Origin: Tillus elongatus
Taxonomy: Eukaryota; Arthropoda; Insecta; Coleoptera; Cleridae
Direction of reading: 5' to 3'
Length of the DNA: 64,000 nt
NCBI GenBank assembly: GCA_964006375.1
Contig: OZ023265.1
Span: forward strand, 155,846,547-155,910,546
Each line of letters opens with the position of its first letter. The first letter of the stretch is position 1. Under the pieces are notes generated by a model. That model saw only the letters and a program-made list of their open reading frames with translations, was not told the DNA's origin and did no database searches. Both the position numbers and the translations under genes were made by a program. Of the stretch, positions 48,757 through 63,107 are shown piece by piece.

Positions 48757-49759
48757 AATGTTCTATGTGACCACCATCTTGGTCAAGGCACTGCAAAATT
48801 CTACGGTTCATCTCATTCGTAGTTGCTCTTTTGATTTCACTTGGATCCAAATTTCTAAAAGCTCTAATTACACGATTTAAAAGATCCTCTCTACTTTGCA
48901 CTGTTGTGTCATACACTTGACTTTTTATACGCCCCCAGAGATAAAAATCGGCAGGCGTTAAATCAGGTGAGCGGGGAGGCCATCTCCAAGGACTGTTGGA
49001 CCCAATCTATCTGTCTTCAAATAATTGTGTTAAGTGCCAGTAAACTTCACCAGTTGAGTGGGCAGGCGTGCCATCTAGCTGATACCAGCAGCTTTACCTT
49101 ATATCTAGTGGTAGCCTTGCCAGAAAATTACGGACAGAACCCCTTAATAGTTCCAAATACTTTTCACCGTTTAAATTTTCTTTGTAAATTTCATAACAGA
49201 CCTTATTGTTCATAATAATGCAAAGCACATTAAAACTAAAATTTGTTTGAAAACTTCCTTCTCTAAATATATTAGGGTTTTCACCTGCCCAAAAATGATT
49301 ATTTCTTCTATTCACAATTACTTCCCTTCTAAATTTCGATTCGTCGCTCCAGATAATTTTAGAGAGAAAATTCTCATCTTGTTGAATATTCAGAAACATG
49401 TGTTCGCAGAATTCCACTCTTTTTAAATGGTCACCAGGTCGAAGTACTTGTAGTCATATCTCTGAATATGGGTGCATTTTAGGTGATTTCAATATTCTAT
49501 GCACACATGAACTTGATATTCCCAAACCTTGAGTATCTGCAGGAATAGAGCTACGCGGGTAAGCTTGAAAATAAGCCATAACGTTTATCTCATTATCTTC
49601 ATTTTCAGTTGGTTTTGGATCATGTCGTGTAGTTTTGGCACTTCCAGTCAATTTAAATCGTTCCTCTTTGCTTGCGATTTTTCCTCTAGTCATTGCCGAT
49701 AGAGTGGGATACGTCTCGTTAAACATCCTGCATGTTCTGCTTAAATAATCCGATTGCAT
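48757..49759 (-). pseudogene. Mariner-like transposase (DUF4817 type), inactive
   Basis: Minus strand. The N-terminal helix-turn-helix region (DUF4817-like) begins MQSDYLSRTCRMFNETYPT (49759). SGLGI-type linker sequence follows (PADTQGLGISSSCVHRIL). The first catalytic aspartate is in IWSDESKF (about 49350), the second in LDGTPAH (about 49070) and the third in RSPDLTPADFYLWG (about 48975), 36 residues after the second. The C-terminus is NEMNRRILQCLDQDGGHIEH. About 330 codons, normal for the group. In-frame stops after PLDIR (about 49094) and within EDR-IGSN, plus a break at about 49420-49450, inactivate it. All three catalytic residues remain. It would excise and integrate its own element. 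Confidence 0.9.
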
Positions 49760-49984
49760 TCCCCATGAATATAAAATAAATTTAAAATATCCATATTAGA
49801 GTACTCTTCACTATTCTGCATTTTTATTGGCTTATTATTTCTATAACGTGAGTAATACAACCACACTCAGATTAACTTTAAAATATAAATGACGCTTTAG
49901 AATTCATGTGTTGTCAAAATTTGGTTTTCTGACAGCCACAGCTGCCTTTATTGTGCAGCGTAATGTATATTCTCCAGGAAAGGA

Positions 49985-50573
49985 GTTTATTACTTAAAAA
50001 CTCTAGTAGCAAGTTACTCGTAAGAGATAGGTATAGGAAAACCTTGATGAAATCGGTGTAGAATTAAATTTAAAACTCGAATTTTTAATAATATACAGGG
50101 TGCACTATTTGAAAAAAATGACTTTTGCAACATTGAATATGTGTAAGTTGGTCTTTAAATTTAAAACACTCTGTATGATACAGGTAAACTTTAGGTAGAT
50201 AATATGAAGGCTTCACCCTAGAAGTTAAAGTATTCTAAATTCCAGCCTTTTATCTTTAAAAACATGTGAAATACAAAGTGATATAAATGAGGATAAAAGT
50301 TCCACAAAATGTAAAAAAAAAAACAGAATATCTTTGGAACAGTTGAAGATACGGATAGGAAAGTCTAATATAAATCTTCACAAAATTTTATGGAGAATTC
50401 GAATATGCAATAAAAAGTAGGGCTTTATGTTTAAATTAGCAAAGTTGATGACTACTTCCGGTCTAATCGGAAGTGATGTGACCTTGAAAATATTTTAGAA
50501 TAAAAGACAATTACGAGTTGTGACCGTTACCAAAATTTTAAAATTTATGTTATCAGGGAACTTTATAAGCTAC
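49985..50573 (-). repeat. Long TIR, right arm
   Basis: Uninterrupted right arm of the mariner-like element, inverse of the two left-arm parts; contains TATACAGGGTGCAC at 50094-50107. Confidence 0.85.
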
Positions 50574-50641
50574 TCAGTAAGTGGTGGACGTGCCGCCACC
50601 TAGTTGCGGAACCAAGTAGTATACTGTCACGCCAACTCCAA
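50573..50641 (+). repeat. 67-bp direct repeat, copy 1
   Basis: CTCAGTAAGTGGTGGACGTG, CCGCCACCTAGTTGCGGAAC, CAAGTAGTATACTGTCACGC: repeated at 50880-50945 with single-base changes. A diverged inverse copy lies near 57262-57297. Unclassified. Confidence 0.85.
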
Positions 50642-50879
50642 ATAACACAAAGTGTTAAAAGAATAGAGACTGGATACAGCTAACTAACAATTTAAAAAAT
50701 TGTCAGCCCTGGCCCATTTCCACTCCAATATAGGGACAAAGTATGTAAGACTCGATGCATTTTCGCAACAATTAGAACCGTACACCGGTTTCGCTCTCAT
50801 TAGGGCTCTTCAGTACGGCATACTAATTGCAGCAAAAATGCACCAAAAGTAATACGGCTATCGTAAAGCCAGTCTTAAA
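50642..50879. other. Spacer between 67-bp repeats
   Basis: Unrecognised; the repeat-to-repeat period is about 307 bp. Contains CGGTTTCGCTCTCATTAGGG and GTACGGCATACTAATTGCAG. Confidence 0.4.
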
Positions 50880-50945
50880 ATACTCAGTAAGTGGTGGACG
50901 TGCCGCCACCTAGTTGCGGAACCAAGTAGTATGCTGTCACGCCAG
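50880..50945 (+). repeat. 67-bp direct repeat, copy 2
   Basis: Copy of 50573-50641 (GTATG for GTATA). Confidence 0.85.
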
Positions 50946-50999
50946 CATAGTAATTTAAATAATTAGTTTTATACCTTACTGAAAGTGTACCATTCTTAT

Positions 51000-51045
51000 A
51001 AAAAATCACTACTATAATGCACTTGCTGCGTCCCGAACTTTTTTT
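51000..51045 (-). repeat. GCAGCAAGTGCG family right end
   Basis: CACTACTATAATGCACTTGC then TGCGTCCCGAAC, an isolated terminus. Confidence 0.6.
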
Positions 51046-51261
51046 GTGTTCTATCCGAATCTAAGAGATCACCCACATATTGTGGGACACCGTGTATATC
51101 AATAAAATATGAAAACGGTTCTCAACGCTATTGATCTGTAAGTGGAGCATCATATTATATTTACCCTACATAGACCCTGGTGCTTAAATAATTAAATATG
51201 CCCGTATAATAACGTATATGTCAAATACATACAGAGTGTTTTCATAATAAAAGAACGCTAT

Positions 51262-51269
51262 GACCAGTG
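51262..51269. repeat. 8-bp target-site duplication, left (GACCAGTG)
   Basis: Exact match to 53960-53967. Confidence 0.93.
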
Positions 51270-53959
51270 CAGGGGCGTGCGGTGACATTTTAAATAAGGG
51301 AAGCAATTCTCAGCAACTTACCTATTTGTAGTGTAACTCAATTCTTCTGTCGTTTTCGGCAAATTCGTCAATGATGTCGTCATAAAACTGTGGATTCTGG
51401 GACATTTCCTGAACGAGGTTATTTTCAACTGACAAATATGAAATTTGAGAAAGTCTTTCCTGTCCTGTTAAATTCCTAACAAAACTCTTGATACGTTTCA
51501 ATGTAGAAAAATTTCGTTCTACAGATGCACTAGTAGCAGGAATTGTTAATACTAATTCACATAATTTTAACACTTCAGAATATGCATTTTCCAATTTTGA
51601 TTGTTTTAAGAAAGTTAAAAGTTCACTCGCGTTAGTTTTTGTGTCAATGACATCGGTTTCATAAATGACTGTAAGTTCTGATCGTAATAAGGCTTTGTCA
51701 AAATAATGTCCATAGAGGTGGAATAATGATTCGAATGAATCTTCTGGGAAAGGTATCCCTTTAAATCGTCCAAAATTATACCATTCAAAATATTTCAGGT
51801 CACTGAGATGATCAAATCTGCAGTTAATTTGCGGCTGAATTTGATCTATGATTTCGTAGAAAAGGCGGCGGTAAGAAGTTTGAAGGTCTCCCAAATTATC
51901 AGTGCGCCGACGCTCTCTTCAAATTCATTCGTTTTTTGAATTATAATGGATTTATATTCACTTTTTTTTAGGCAAAAACCAATGTCATTTGTTTTACATT
52001 GCAATATGTTAAATACATTATCTGAAAACGGAAATATTTCCGAAAATATATTAAGTAAAAAATTAAAATTAAAGTCTCTTTTCAAACCATTCAAAACTCG
52101 TGTAGAACTATTTATTGTTATTGGGTCCCAATTTTTGCTATTTTCCATAATGTTTTCAAAAAGTTCAATTAACGATTCACAGTGTTCAAATATAGTTAAC
52201 ACAAGTCTGCCGTTGTTGTGCCATCGGGTTGCAGCTACTTTGGGCAAACGTTTTTTAACAATTGAGTCTAAGGCTTGTGTGCGCTTCGTAGATTTGGAAA
52301 AAAAGCAGCCATTCCACTTAGGATAGCAAAAAACACTTTACATTCTTTAATATGGTTTATAAATTGGGATAAAATTAAATTTAATTTATGAGCACAACAG
52401 TGTACAAATAGAGCACTGGAGAGTGTTTCCCGCACTTTAGCTTGAAGACCTCCTAAATGTCCGGCCATAACAGCAGCCCCATCATAGCTTTGGGCAATTA
52501 ATTTATTATCAGCCTCCTCACTATCTTTTATAATATTAAGAACAATTTTATATAGAGCGTTTGCGTCACATTTTTAAAGCCCAAAAATCTTTCTTGTACA
52601 CTCCCATCCATTTTTACGTAGCGTATTACTACAGATAGTTAACTTAAATTAGTTACATCGGTTTTTTCATCTAGAACAATAGCAACGAGACGAATCTGTT
52701 TAATTTCCGATTTAATTCTGTTCAAAATAATAGTGGCAGCGGCCGAAATTAAGTCATTCTGAATGCGATTTGATGTCCCGCGAAAAACGTTAGACTGTTC
52801 CAAGTGATTTTTCAAACAAATGTCGTACTTGGCTATTAAAGAAACTAGGTCTTGAAAGTTTCCTCTATTTGCAGATGTAGTTGTTTCGTCATGACCCCTG
52901 AAGCTGACCAAGAAAACACACAACATCAATAAGTTTTTTTTAATATACTTCTGTTTTTATCAACCAGTTCATTGTGTCGGCGATGACTAATTTCTATCTG
53001 CTTGTCAACGGCGTGTTCAATTCGCGTTTTTCCAAAGACACTTAATTTTAAAATGCTCTTTAAATGCGCTTTAAACATAACATGCCTTTTTACCACTTTA
53101 TGTAGATTATTCAAGTCGGAAAACCCACTTTTATTCCACACTCCCTTTTCAGTCACAAATAGACTACAAGGCCAACAAAACAGTTTATTTCTGTTTTCAA
53201 AACCCGTTAACCATTCATATTGTTTATAAGTTTTTTCCGCGTTGAAATGTCGAATACGTGTTTTAATTCTTGTATCTGAGTTTTTTAGAGTAGGTTTCGG
53301 CCTACCTTTATTAATAATAGCAAGTTTTTCAGCAAACGGTACAGCTGAAAATCCTTTGGTTATCAAAAAAACACACAACACAATCACAGTTATTATTACC
53401 ACTTGTTTGTGAAGTTTGTAAATCCGCACCCCCACCCCCACCGCTGTTAAAAGCTGATGTACTTGCAGCCATATTAATACTCATAAAATGCCAATGTATT
53501 TAACTTAGTCAACTGCTTATATCTACGAAATAATCCGAGACATTCACTTTGTATGTGCACCGGGTCTTCCTAGTACATCACGTTCTAAAAATACACGTAC
53601 ATCGCGTCGAGCGAGCGTTTCTCATCAAGTGGCCTGCTGACTACATGTATTTAACTGAAGTCATTGCATCCACTCGTAGTATCAGGTTCATGCTGGTCGT
53701 TGGCGGTCGCATTTACTGGGACGACGTCCTTGCTAAGAGCGCATATACAAACAAGTACAGTATGATGCATAATAATTAATTGTGTGTGTGAGCTTGCGAA
53801 TTAAAAATTGTAATAATTAAATCAGTTTCAGAATTTGAAATTTAATATTTAAAATACAAAAGGGATTTTAAATATTGCGGTTTAATATACATTATTTTTA
53901 AGTAGGTATGTAGTCGTTATTTTAAGGGAAGCAATGCTTCCATGGACCGCACGCCACTA
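51270..53959 (-). mobile_element. Full-length hAT transposon 2 (2690 bp), inactive
   Basis: Ends CAGGGGCGTGCGGTG and ACCGCACGCCACTA (TIR about 14 bp with mismatches), flanked by exact GACCAGTG duplications. Subterminal AAGGGAAGCAAT occurs inverted at both sides (51296-51308 and 53926-53938). Length is almost the same as hAT 1, but the sequence and TIR differ, so it is a separate lineage. Confidence 0.95.
51322..53484 (-). pseudogene. hAT transposase 2 (TTF zinc finger, DUF4371, hAT dimerisation), frameshifted
   Basis: Possible start at 53484 (MSINMAASTSAFNS). Order on the minus strand: TTF-type zinc finger, RHFNAEKTYKQYEWLTGF then FCWPCSLF (53260-53150); HNELVDKNR (about 52960); SFRGHDETTTSANRGNF (about 52895-52850); the catalytic-region VAIVLDEKTDVTNLS (about 52685-52640); YDGAAVMAGHLGGLQ and VHCCAHKLNLIL (52490-52370); VAATRWHNNGRL (52235-52200); and the dimerisation segment ATSASVERNFSTLKRIKSF (about 51545-51490), with a stop at 51322. 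At least four frameshifts or stops break it, but nearly all of the ~720-codon protein can be traced. Confidence 0.92.
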
Positions 53960-53967
53960 GACCAGTG
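53960..53967. repeat. 8-bp target-site duplication, right (GACCAGTG)
   Basis: Exact repeat of 51262-51269. Confidence 0.93.
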
Positions 53968-53969
53968 TT

Positions 53970-55120
53970 AGAATTTACATTCCTTACACTTGTTTCTATC
54001 TATTTTCTAATTTTCTAATTATCTAAATGTAATTGCTGCTTTTTATCATCATCTGCTTCTACATGTCTGTAGAATTTCGCTATCACAGACATTACAGGAC
54101 AGGCAGTTTAACTTCCTTTATTTAACCATGAATCAACGTAAGGGGTTTCATTTAGAAGTATCGTTTGCTTCAATGGCCTAATTTCACGCAACACAAAGAA
54201 CGATGTAGTGTCAGCATTGTCGTCACTTCCAGAGTGTTTTATGGATACCTGGGATGACCCCGAATTCCTGCGTTACGCTGAATATCCCGCCTGGAATATC
54301 TCTATCCGTACAATAAACACCTTTCTGTTAAACATTTACAGCATTCACTTATTAAAATTGTATACATATGGGCATTTTTTGTAGCCCGCTATGGAACGGC
54401 CTAAAAATAAACAGTCTCCAGTGGGTTGTTAGTAAAAATTAACTTTCGGACGAATATTTTTTACGTAACGAGTTTGCTTAAAATTTTAATAAGTATAAAA
54501 TATACCAGAGAACTTTGCCTTGTGGCTGGTGCTTTCGACGGGGGTTCCCAGCACGTTTCTGAAAAAGTTTTTCTTGAAACTCTCCTTGCAGTAAACTGTA
54601 AGTTTACCGAAATAACCTTCCACATTGTCGCCTATAATGTCTTTTTCAGATAATATCGAATACAGCACTGAAGTAAATACATTCACTTATTTTTAATTTT
54701 TATATTACATATGTAACCACAAGATAAGTAACTATAATAAAGGGGGACCCTTAATTAACATTGGGCCTACACAAACTTAAAAGTAGAGAAGACATTTTGA
54801 TCGTGTTAAGAACCATAAGTTTGATTTCATGTCACAGTAGTATTCTGATCATAAAAAAAATTCTTCTAACTGGTGCACACAAATTAGTAAAGTACATTTA
54901 TAAAATCTAATAAAAAACACAAGTTTTACGATATTCTTTTAAATCAACCAATAGGAATATGTTTCGCGGCGACTTCGCAACTAGCGGGTGTATCAACCTA
55001 GCTTTTGTCCAAGACTACACTGAAATCCGGTTGACCGCAAGCAAGCAGCTTGTAAATTAAGCTCGATAGGCTTGGACGGTTAACAAAAGTATGTATGTCT
55101 AATTTTAAGGTGGGACACTG
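53970..55120. other. Mostly unannotated; two short dispersed repeats
   Basis: 54120-54400 resembles 42481-42830 (AACACAAAGAACGAT, GTCGTCACTTCCAGAGTG). 54530-54610 resembles 44280-44390 (GGGGTTCCCAGCACGTTTCT). The rest is unrecognised. Confidence 0.5.
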
Positions 55121-55935
55121 TACCAGGGGCGGCTCCTCAATAAGTGCGCCCGTGCGCGCGCACCCTCGCCTGCCGGGAAAAAATAGTATTTTTGCTATGC
55201 TATATTTTAATAAATTTTTATTTTTTTACCTCCTGAATTATACACAAAGAAAATTAGTATATCGAGTATCGCAGAGTCTGCAGCCATTCATACAGAATCA
55301 GAAGGAGTATATTGTGTTAATGGTTGCCGACGTTATATACATCAGTATACACAGTCCTTCGTGGGTGTGTATTCTTCGACGCTCTACCTAAATGGGAAAC
55401 TTCAATATGAAATTATTGACGATCTTCGTCGAAAACGACCGAATAAGCAATCCCGTCGTGCGATTTCAAATTCCACACTTACAGCACAGCATAATAACAC
55501 CCAGCACTGAATCTTGTAGGGCGGCCCTCGATGTTGTAGGAATAAAATATTTGACTTTGCCCACATCGCTAAAGCTTGACGGACCAGAGTGGGACTCGGC
55601 ATACAGTTATACTCTTATCGAATCACATGCGTAATCGCTCATTTTATCGCCAAGACCGTGTTATCTTTCTAAAAGCAATGTTATTATTGATTTTTATACA
55701 GCAAAATATTGCGTAAACCAAACAACGATAATTAAATATAGTCTAAAATATAGTGTTAATAGAAGGAATATAACTAAGATAGATTAGATCCTCGTGAATA
55801 GCATCTCACATTTAGACATTTTAAAGTATATTACATTATTTAGTCAAAATTTACAATAAGTTTGCGTCTATCAAGTACGGCATTCTGGCGTATTTTTATC
55901 AAATTCATTTAATCTTAAAATTCAAGTTAAAAAAA

Positions 55936-55936
<1 letters not shown>

Positions 55937-55991
<55 letters not shown>
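55937..55991. repeat. (TA)n microsatellite
   Basis: 55 bp of TA inside MITE copy A, absent from copy B. Confidence 0.95.
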
Positions 55992-55993
<2 letters not shown>

Positions 55994-56245
55994 TGAAAAG
56001 ATACGTGCATTATAAAACGACAAAGATCACATATTGTCATGTTTTTATGTCAAACAAAACGTTTGAAATTATATAATGCTAACCTACATATGCTTAGCTG
56101 TTTATAAATATATAAATTAATAGACGAGTAAATGAATATATAAATAAATATAATAAAATTGAAAAGATACGTGAAGTATAAAATGACAAAGATCACATAT
56201 TGTCATGTCTTTATATCAAACAACACATTAAAAATTATATAGTTA
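55991..56245 (+). repeat. Duplicated ~60-bp segment in MITE copy A
   Basis: AATTGAAAAGATACGTG, ATAAAACGACAAAGATCACA and TATTGTCATGT occur at about 55991 and 56157, 167 bp apart. The same segments are not seen in copy B. Confidence 0.8.
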
Positions 56246-56444
56246 GTTAGTAATTATCGAAGGAAAGGACTTTTTAACTAGTATAACCTATAACCAACTA
56301 GAGGAAAACTTGGTAAGTAGTTAATAATTATCAAGTTTAGTAAGTAGGTTTTTTTATAATATATTTTCTGGGAAAAATATGGGAGCCCTTAATTTTTTTC
56401 TTCTTGCGCACCCCCAATGCATTAACACACGAGCCGCTACTGTT

Positions 56445-57364
56445 TGAAACATACAATATTAGAAATACAGAAATACGCTTTAAAGTACTATTTATTATTA
56501 ATATATTGACCAACTAACCTGCGACATCATCGATAATAAAAATGAAGGATCTAGTAACTTATCTATGAGTACCGTTCTCATTTTGTAAGCAGATTTTGAT
56601 ACTTGCAAATAACATTGCCCGTGGTACTATATTTGACCTAACGAACCTAACAAATATTGTCTTCCGCACGAGACAAACCATAAAAATTCTGAGACTGTTA
56701 CTAGTACTACATAATGCATTAGTTCTTTACCCCGGTTATACAATACTAATAATGTCTATAGAGTCCTCTTTTCGTGGATCAATTAAAAAATATTATAAAA
56801 CGAGTGTTAACACTGCTCCTAGAATATGATTGACTGATAAACTGATGTTCTATTTAACGTAAAATTGTATTGCTTTAAGTCATTAGCTTACAATTTTCAT
56901 TTATAAGCATCGTTCAATATTTATTTTCAATATTTAAGATTTTTATCCATATATTAAATATGTTAGGTTAGTTAAAAGTCAGTTATAAAATGTCAACAAC
57001 GCTAAATAACAAGCGCAAGCGACGAAGCATAGAAATAATACGCTTGTCAAACTTGCAAGGAACTTGATTATGTTAAAATCAGCGGTGTCGTCTAACGTCA
57101 ACCAGCTACCAAGCCGCTTGCAGTCGTATGCTAACGCTTTTGGACACAAACATTGTCCCGGTATTAGGAAATAAATGTGCCAGGGTTTTGACAAAAACGT
57201 TAGTTGGTTGTACACAGTCTCTATCTATAACATTTTGTGTTAACTAGAGTTGTCGTAATGGCATACTGCCTGGTTCCACACCGAGGTGGCGTCCTTGTCG
57301 TATATCACAATGTTCAACATTCTGACATCTTGCAATGATTGAAACATCCATTGCTTAGATTTCC
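56445..57364. other. AT-rich stretch, no gene recognised
   Basis: Only a diverged inverse copy of the 67-bp repeat (CATACTGCCTGGTTCCACA, GAGGTGGCGTCC, about 57262-57297) was noticed. Confidence 0.4.
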
Positions 57365-57454
57365 ATCTACGATTTATTTAAATAGCATAATGTTGGACAG
57401 AGACAGATCACGTTACCTGCATAACGTGATCTGTCTCTGTCCAACATCGTAGAT
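57365..57454. repeat. Perfect 26-bp-arm palindrome with extended stem
   Basis: ATGTTGGACAGAGACAGATC followed by ACGTTA (57390-57415) pairs perfectly with 57422-57447 across a 6-base loop (CCTGCA). ATCTACGAT (57365-57373) pairs with ATCGTAGAT (57446-57454) beyond a 16-base unpaired stretch on the left side. Confidence 0.9.
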
Positions 57455-57879
57455 ATTGCATCACAGAATCTGAAGTGATGTCGAGAATTATTTTAATATT
57501 AATTTCGAATAACTTCATTTTCCTTTGATCAAAAGACTTGAAAATTCGTAAACAACCATGTCTGTCTATGTTCTTTTAAGCTGTAAATTTTCGTTTCAAT
57601 AAATTAAACAATTCGAATGATAGTGCGTTCTAAACAATGGTTTTAATTTATTGTTAAGAAAAATTGGGCATTAAATGTACAAGATGAAGAAAAGCAGACT
57701 CTAGTATGGACATACTTTCTTACTATTTCTAATTTTATCCTATCATAACAGAATAATCTATTAGTGCATAAAGTTTACCAGGCTTAAATTTGATGATTTG
57801 TGTCCACAACATAGTCTCAAATGGATCAAATAAAAAAAAAACTTCAAAACTCATAAAAATTTATTGAAAACAAATGTTC
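57455..57879. other. AT-rich stretch, no feature seen
   Basis: No gene or shared repeat recognised. Confidence 0.35.
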
Positions 57880-61110
<3,231 letters not shown>

Positions 61111-61199
61111 CTTTCCAGAAATTTCATTTCAAACAGACCCTTTCTCTCATGGTTTGGTGGTAGTTTTAGTTAAGTTTATGGTCTCACAGCCTATAATTT

Positions 61200-61345
61200 T
61201 TAGCTAGTTTTCGTAGAGAAAATTCATTATTGAGGAGAGAGCGACTTTTGAATTTTGAAAAGATTTCTTTAAATGAGCGCAAACTAGGCCCCCTAGAATC
61301 CACATCCGGGTTGAGTTTCAGTTTTTATCTGTTCACATATATACA
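61200..61345 (+). repeat. TA-bearing dispersed repeat, left part of a further copy
   Basis: TAGTTTTCGTAGAGAAAATT-CATT, AGAGAGCGACTTTTG and CACATCCGGGTTGAG are the family's left half. The TA tract is reduced to ACATATATACA. Confidence 0.68.
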
Positions 61346-61575
61346 AGGTGAAGCATTTATACGATATAGCTCAATATAATTGTTATTATACAAGATACGA
61401 GAAAAAGTTATATACGTTAATTATAGGGTGTCTTGAGCTGCATCTTTTTAAATTATTTTGACCATCACAGGCAGTCGTTGGTGATACCTAAAATATTTTT
61501 TTTCGAACACACTTATATTATTGCAGTTTTGCGTTTTTTTTATCGAAATATGATGTATGTTTGTTAGAAAAAATC
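61346..61575 (+). repeat. Dispersed ~240-bp repeat (ATTATACAAGATA family), copy 3
   Basis: Matches 14756-14997, including the direct junction with a GGACGCAG-type repeat downstream. Confidence 0.7.
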
Positions 61576-61868
61576 GAGACGCAGTAAGTGCGTTGTGGTA
61601 GCAAATTTTCATTAAATGCTTCAAATTCCAATAACTCAATTTGCTATTAACCTAAGGTTTGTTGGCTAGGAAACCAGTTTCCTCGGAAAAATTTCAAGCC
61701 CATTTTCAGAAGTTTTTGTACATTTTCAAACAATAAGTTATTTTGATAAAATATGTTACATTGCTTCTACTACATAGGTTATATCGCTAACTAGATTGAT
61801 GCCTGCTTCCACTGGAGAGACATACTTGCTATGAGAAATATTTTTGTGAAAATTCATTTGCTGCGCCC
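61576..61868. mobile_element. MITE-like repeat with GGACGCAG TIRs, copy 8
   Basis: Left GAGACGCAGTAAGTGCG; right AATTCATTTGCTGCGCCC, with part of the right TIR deleted. The interior matches copies 1 and 3. Confidence 0.7.
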
Positions 61869-61869
61869 A

Positions 61870-62430
61870 GAACTTTTTTAGTAATGTCTAGAATACACTT
61901 GGCCTTACATATTTTTAAAGTAAACAGAAAATACTGAAAAGCTCACAGAACGGAAAATTAAATGAATAATGTAATGCTGAACCGTGAAGGAAATATGGAT
62001 CGTACAATTACCATAACATCAAGTCATGTTGAAAATTTTGTTTCCTGTACAGTTTTATGTTCTCCGTACCAACATTGCAAACTCATTTCCCTGTTTTCTA
62101 AGTTACACATTTTACCATGCAATAAAATTCTGAGAAATAACTAATAAAACACGAATGGACTATAAGTGAAACAAATTTGTATGTAAGGCATTATAAGCCT
62201 GAAATCGCTGTTCCTCTATGTGGCGTAAACATATATTACTTTTCTAATTACCTTTAACAAGAAAACCTTTTGATTAACCTAACTGATAAGAGGTGCAAAC
62301 TTATCTTGAAGGAAGCTTGCTTTAAATAATGATCAGAGTCGAAAATTATCAAAATGTGACAGGTGTTTGTTATTGATAATCAATATATATTTAAATGACA
62401 ATAAAATTATTGGTTAAAAGTATCCTCTAG
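61870..62430. other. AT-rich stretch, no feature seen
   Basis: No gene or shared repeat recognised. Confidence 0.4.
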
Positions 62431-63060
62431 TTGTGCACTTTCGGTGGTCTAGTACTGCCAATATTCCAATATTGTCTTAAACAATTGGCATTATATTATT
62501 ATGTCCCACGCAGACCTTCCATTAGCCGTTTCTGGGTTTCTCAAAATTTCCAGCTCACTGAAAATATTGACGTTAGTATAGGACTTTCGATTATACCAGA
62601 GGTGGACGTCAACTTTCTAATTTCAAATAGAAGATGGTATTTTTTTATTACAGATATAGATTGATCGTCAAATTTTATGGTAGGTTTCATTAACATATCA
62701 TGTCATTTTCGTTAACCGTTTTCGAGAAATTTGACTTTTTTCAAAAATTTCTTAAAAAACATTGTCACATGTACACACCTGTATCTCTCTTATTTTTTAA
62801 CCCGAAGAGTTGAAAATTTAAACTGCAAATTCTAAAATGCCACAAAATATTTGGAATTTACTGAAGCTAGTACAAGTTAGACCGGTCAATCATGACAACT
62901 TTAAACCTAATAACTCTCTTATTTTAAATAGAACACCCTATATTTTATAACGTTAGTTGATGTACTTTTTATTGTTCTTTCGATTGGTATCAGCATTTGT
63001 TATACCTAAGTCCTACCGATTTAAAGGTATTTAAACATTATTTGCGATAAGAAATAATTA
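62431..63060 (+). repeat. Probable long left arm of a second mariner-like element
   Basis: Precedes a DUF4817-type transposase on the plus strand. It carries ATAACTCTCTTATTTTAAAT then AGAACACCCTATATTTTATA, similar in style to the inner TIR at 48420-48470 (AGAACACCCTGTATATTATT). The opposite arm lies beyond the window. Confidence 0.5.
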
Positions 63061-63107
63061 TTAGTCAGATAAAAGTTTTAAACGCCATCTTCCGACATAA
63101 GTAAAAT

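Larger units (their letters stand above)
46896..50573 (-). mobile_element. Mariner-like transposon with very long terminal inverted repeats
   Basis: The left arm is split: 46930-47157 and about 48256-48560. It is the inverse of the right arm, 49985-50573 (about 500-590 bp, diverged). A DUF4817-type transposase gene lies between the arms on the minus strand. The left end starts TATACAGGGCTTTTC. The matching ~35 bp is missing at the right end, where homology stops at GGGAACTTTATAAGCTACTC. The left arm is interrupted by about 1.1 kb (47158-48255). Confidence 0.82.
55124..56442. mobile_element. hAT MITE copy A (1319 bp)
   Basis: The left end CAGGGGCGGCTCCTC is opposite the right end CACGAGCCGCTACTG (inverse CAGTAGCGGCTCGTG). 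GTGCGC/GCGCAC motifs lie near both ends. Related to 34133-35175 over its length, with an extra TA tract and a duplicated segment. A clear 8-bp duplication is not seen (ACTGTACC versus ACTGTTTG if shifted). A frame of 80 codons at 55392 is unrecognised and probably fortuitous. Confidence 0.83.

Noticed and set aside
55392..55634. 80-aa frame in MITE copy A with a partly open counterpart in copy B
   Set aside because: Copy B has stops within it, there is no family resemblance, and the element is otherwise non-coding.
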